From NCBI GenBank assembly GCA_015265235.1, contig JABZYJ010000116.1:1-5899 (forward strand): a stretch of DNA of 5,899 nt, written 5' to 3'. The translations under genes were made by a program, and so were the position numbers. Below the pieces are notes generated by a model. That model ran no database searches and was not told the origin of the DNA. It saw nothing but the letters and a program-made list of their open reading frames with translations. Positions 5,728 through 5,899 of the stretch are shown here, one piece after another; position 1 is the stretch's first letter, and each line of letters begins with the position of its first letter. The stretch is from Selenomonas sp. Its GTDB lineage: Bacteria > Bacillota > Negativicutes > Selenomonadales > Selenomonadaceae.

Positions 5728-5899
5728 ATGAGACCGCTTCGTCTTACGGCGCGCATCGCCCTCCTCACCGCGCTCTCCCTCATCCTCTTCCTCCTAGAGG
5801 GCTTTCTCCCCCTGCCGCTGCCCGTGCCGGGAGCGAAACTCGGGCTTGCCGCCATCGTCACCCTCGTTGCGCTCCGCATCCTGCCGCGCACGCGCGACG
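5728..5899 (+). CDS. Gx transporter family / heptaprenyl diphosphate synthase component I, 5' part only
   Basis: Starts at ATG 5728, one base after the NusG-II stop, and runs open to the right edge (57 codons). The visible part has a basic N-terminus (MRPLRLTAR), a hydrophobic helix at about 10-27, then PLPLPVPGAKLGLA and a second hydrophobic stretch (AAIVTLVAL). The pattern of a proline-rich loop, PGxKLGLA and an IVTL helix is characteristic of the Hpre_diP_synt_I / Gx family of small multi-membrane-span proteins. Members are annotated either as the regulatory component of heptaprenyl diphosphate synthase (menaquinone side chain) or as an ECF-type substrate-binding transporter; the membrane character favours a transport role, but this is unsettled. 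The ribosome site is weak (AAGTGA inside the upstream gene), consistent with coupled translation. The remainder, probably over 100 residues, lies outside the window. Confidence 0.88.
   Translation, partial: MRPLRLTARIALLTALSLILFLLEGFLPLPLPVPGAKLGLAAIVTLVALRILPRTRD

Noticed and set aside
5340..5891. Minus-strand open frame of 183 codons opposite NusG-II and Gx
   Set aside because: It is antisense to two genes with recognised family motifs, has no motif of its own, and crosses the AT-rich spacer only because it lacks stops by chance.
1..5899. Mobile elements, CRISPR arrays, tRNA/rRNA genes or a defence system
   Set aside because: No transposase or integrase motifs, no regularly spaced repeats and no RNA-gene signatures were seen on either strand; all large frames are accounted for by conserved genes.

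Overview
The window is a GC-rich piece of a Firmicutes-type chromosome. The rapZ-yvcK-whiA gene order is typical of Gram-positive Firmicutes. The high GC content, a YvcK with an N-terminal membrane extension, and a NusG domain II / Gx pair next door suggest a Negativicute such as Selenomonas or a relative. That placement is inferred from gene content and composition only, with no database comparison.

Layout: from 4705 down to the left edge, five closely packed minus-strand genes look like one operon. In transcription order they are two tandem Cof-type HAD phosphatases (4705-3869 and 3864-3070), rapZ (3060-2149), yvcK (2141-846) and whiA (844 to the left edge, 3' end missing). Gaps between them are 1 to 9 bases, so translational coupling is likely. 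From 4824 rightward, three genes lie on the plus strand: an unrecognised 162-residue membrane-anchored protein (4824-5312), a small NusG domain II protein (5388-5726) and the first 57 codons of a Gx / heptaprenyl diphosphate synthase component I family membrane protein (5728 to the right edge). The two arms diverge from a 118-base region (4706-4823) that holds a convincing extended -10 promoter for the plus strand. No clear minus-strand promoter is visible there.

Function: RapZ and YvcK homologues are linked in model bacteria to amino-sugar / UDP-GlcNAc and central-carbon homeostasis, and WhiA is a DNA-binding protein linked to cell division and chromosome segregation. Two sugar-phosphatase-like HAD proteins at the head of the operon fit a theme of envelope-precursor and sugar-phosphate balance, but their substrates cannot be read from sequence. 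The NusG-II and Gx genes form a recurrent Firmicutes pair associated with quinone/isoprenoid or flavin-linked membrane functions, with no settled mechanism.

I saw no RNA gene, CRISPR array, transposase gene or phage gene. This is mostly a conserved housekeeping region. The least explained parts are the 162-residue protein, the AT-rich 75-base spacer after it, and the membrane-anchored form of YvcK. I did not find a convincing new multi-gene system.
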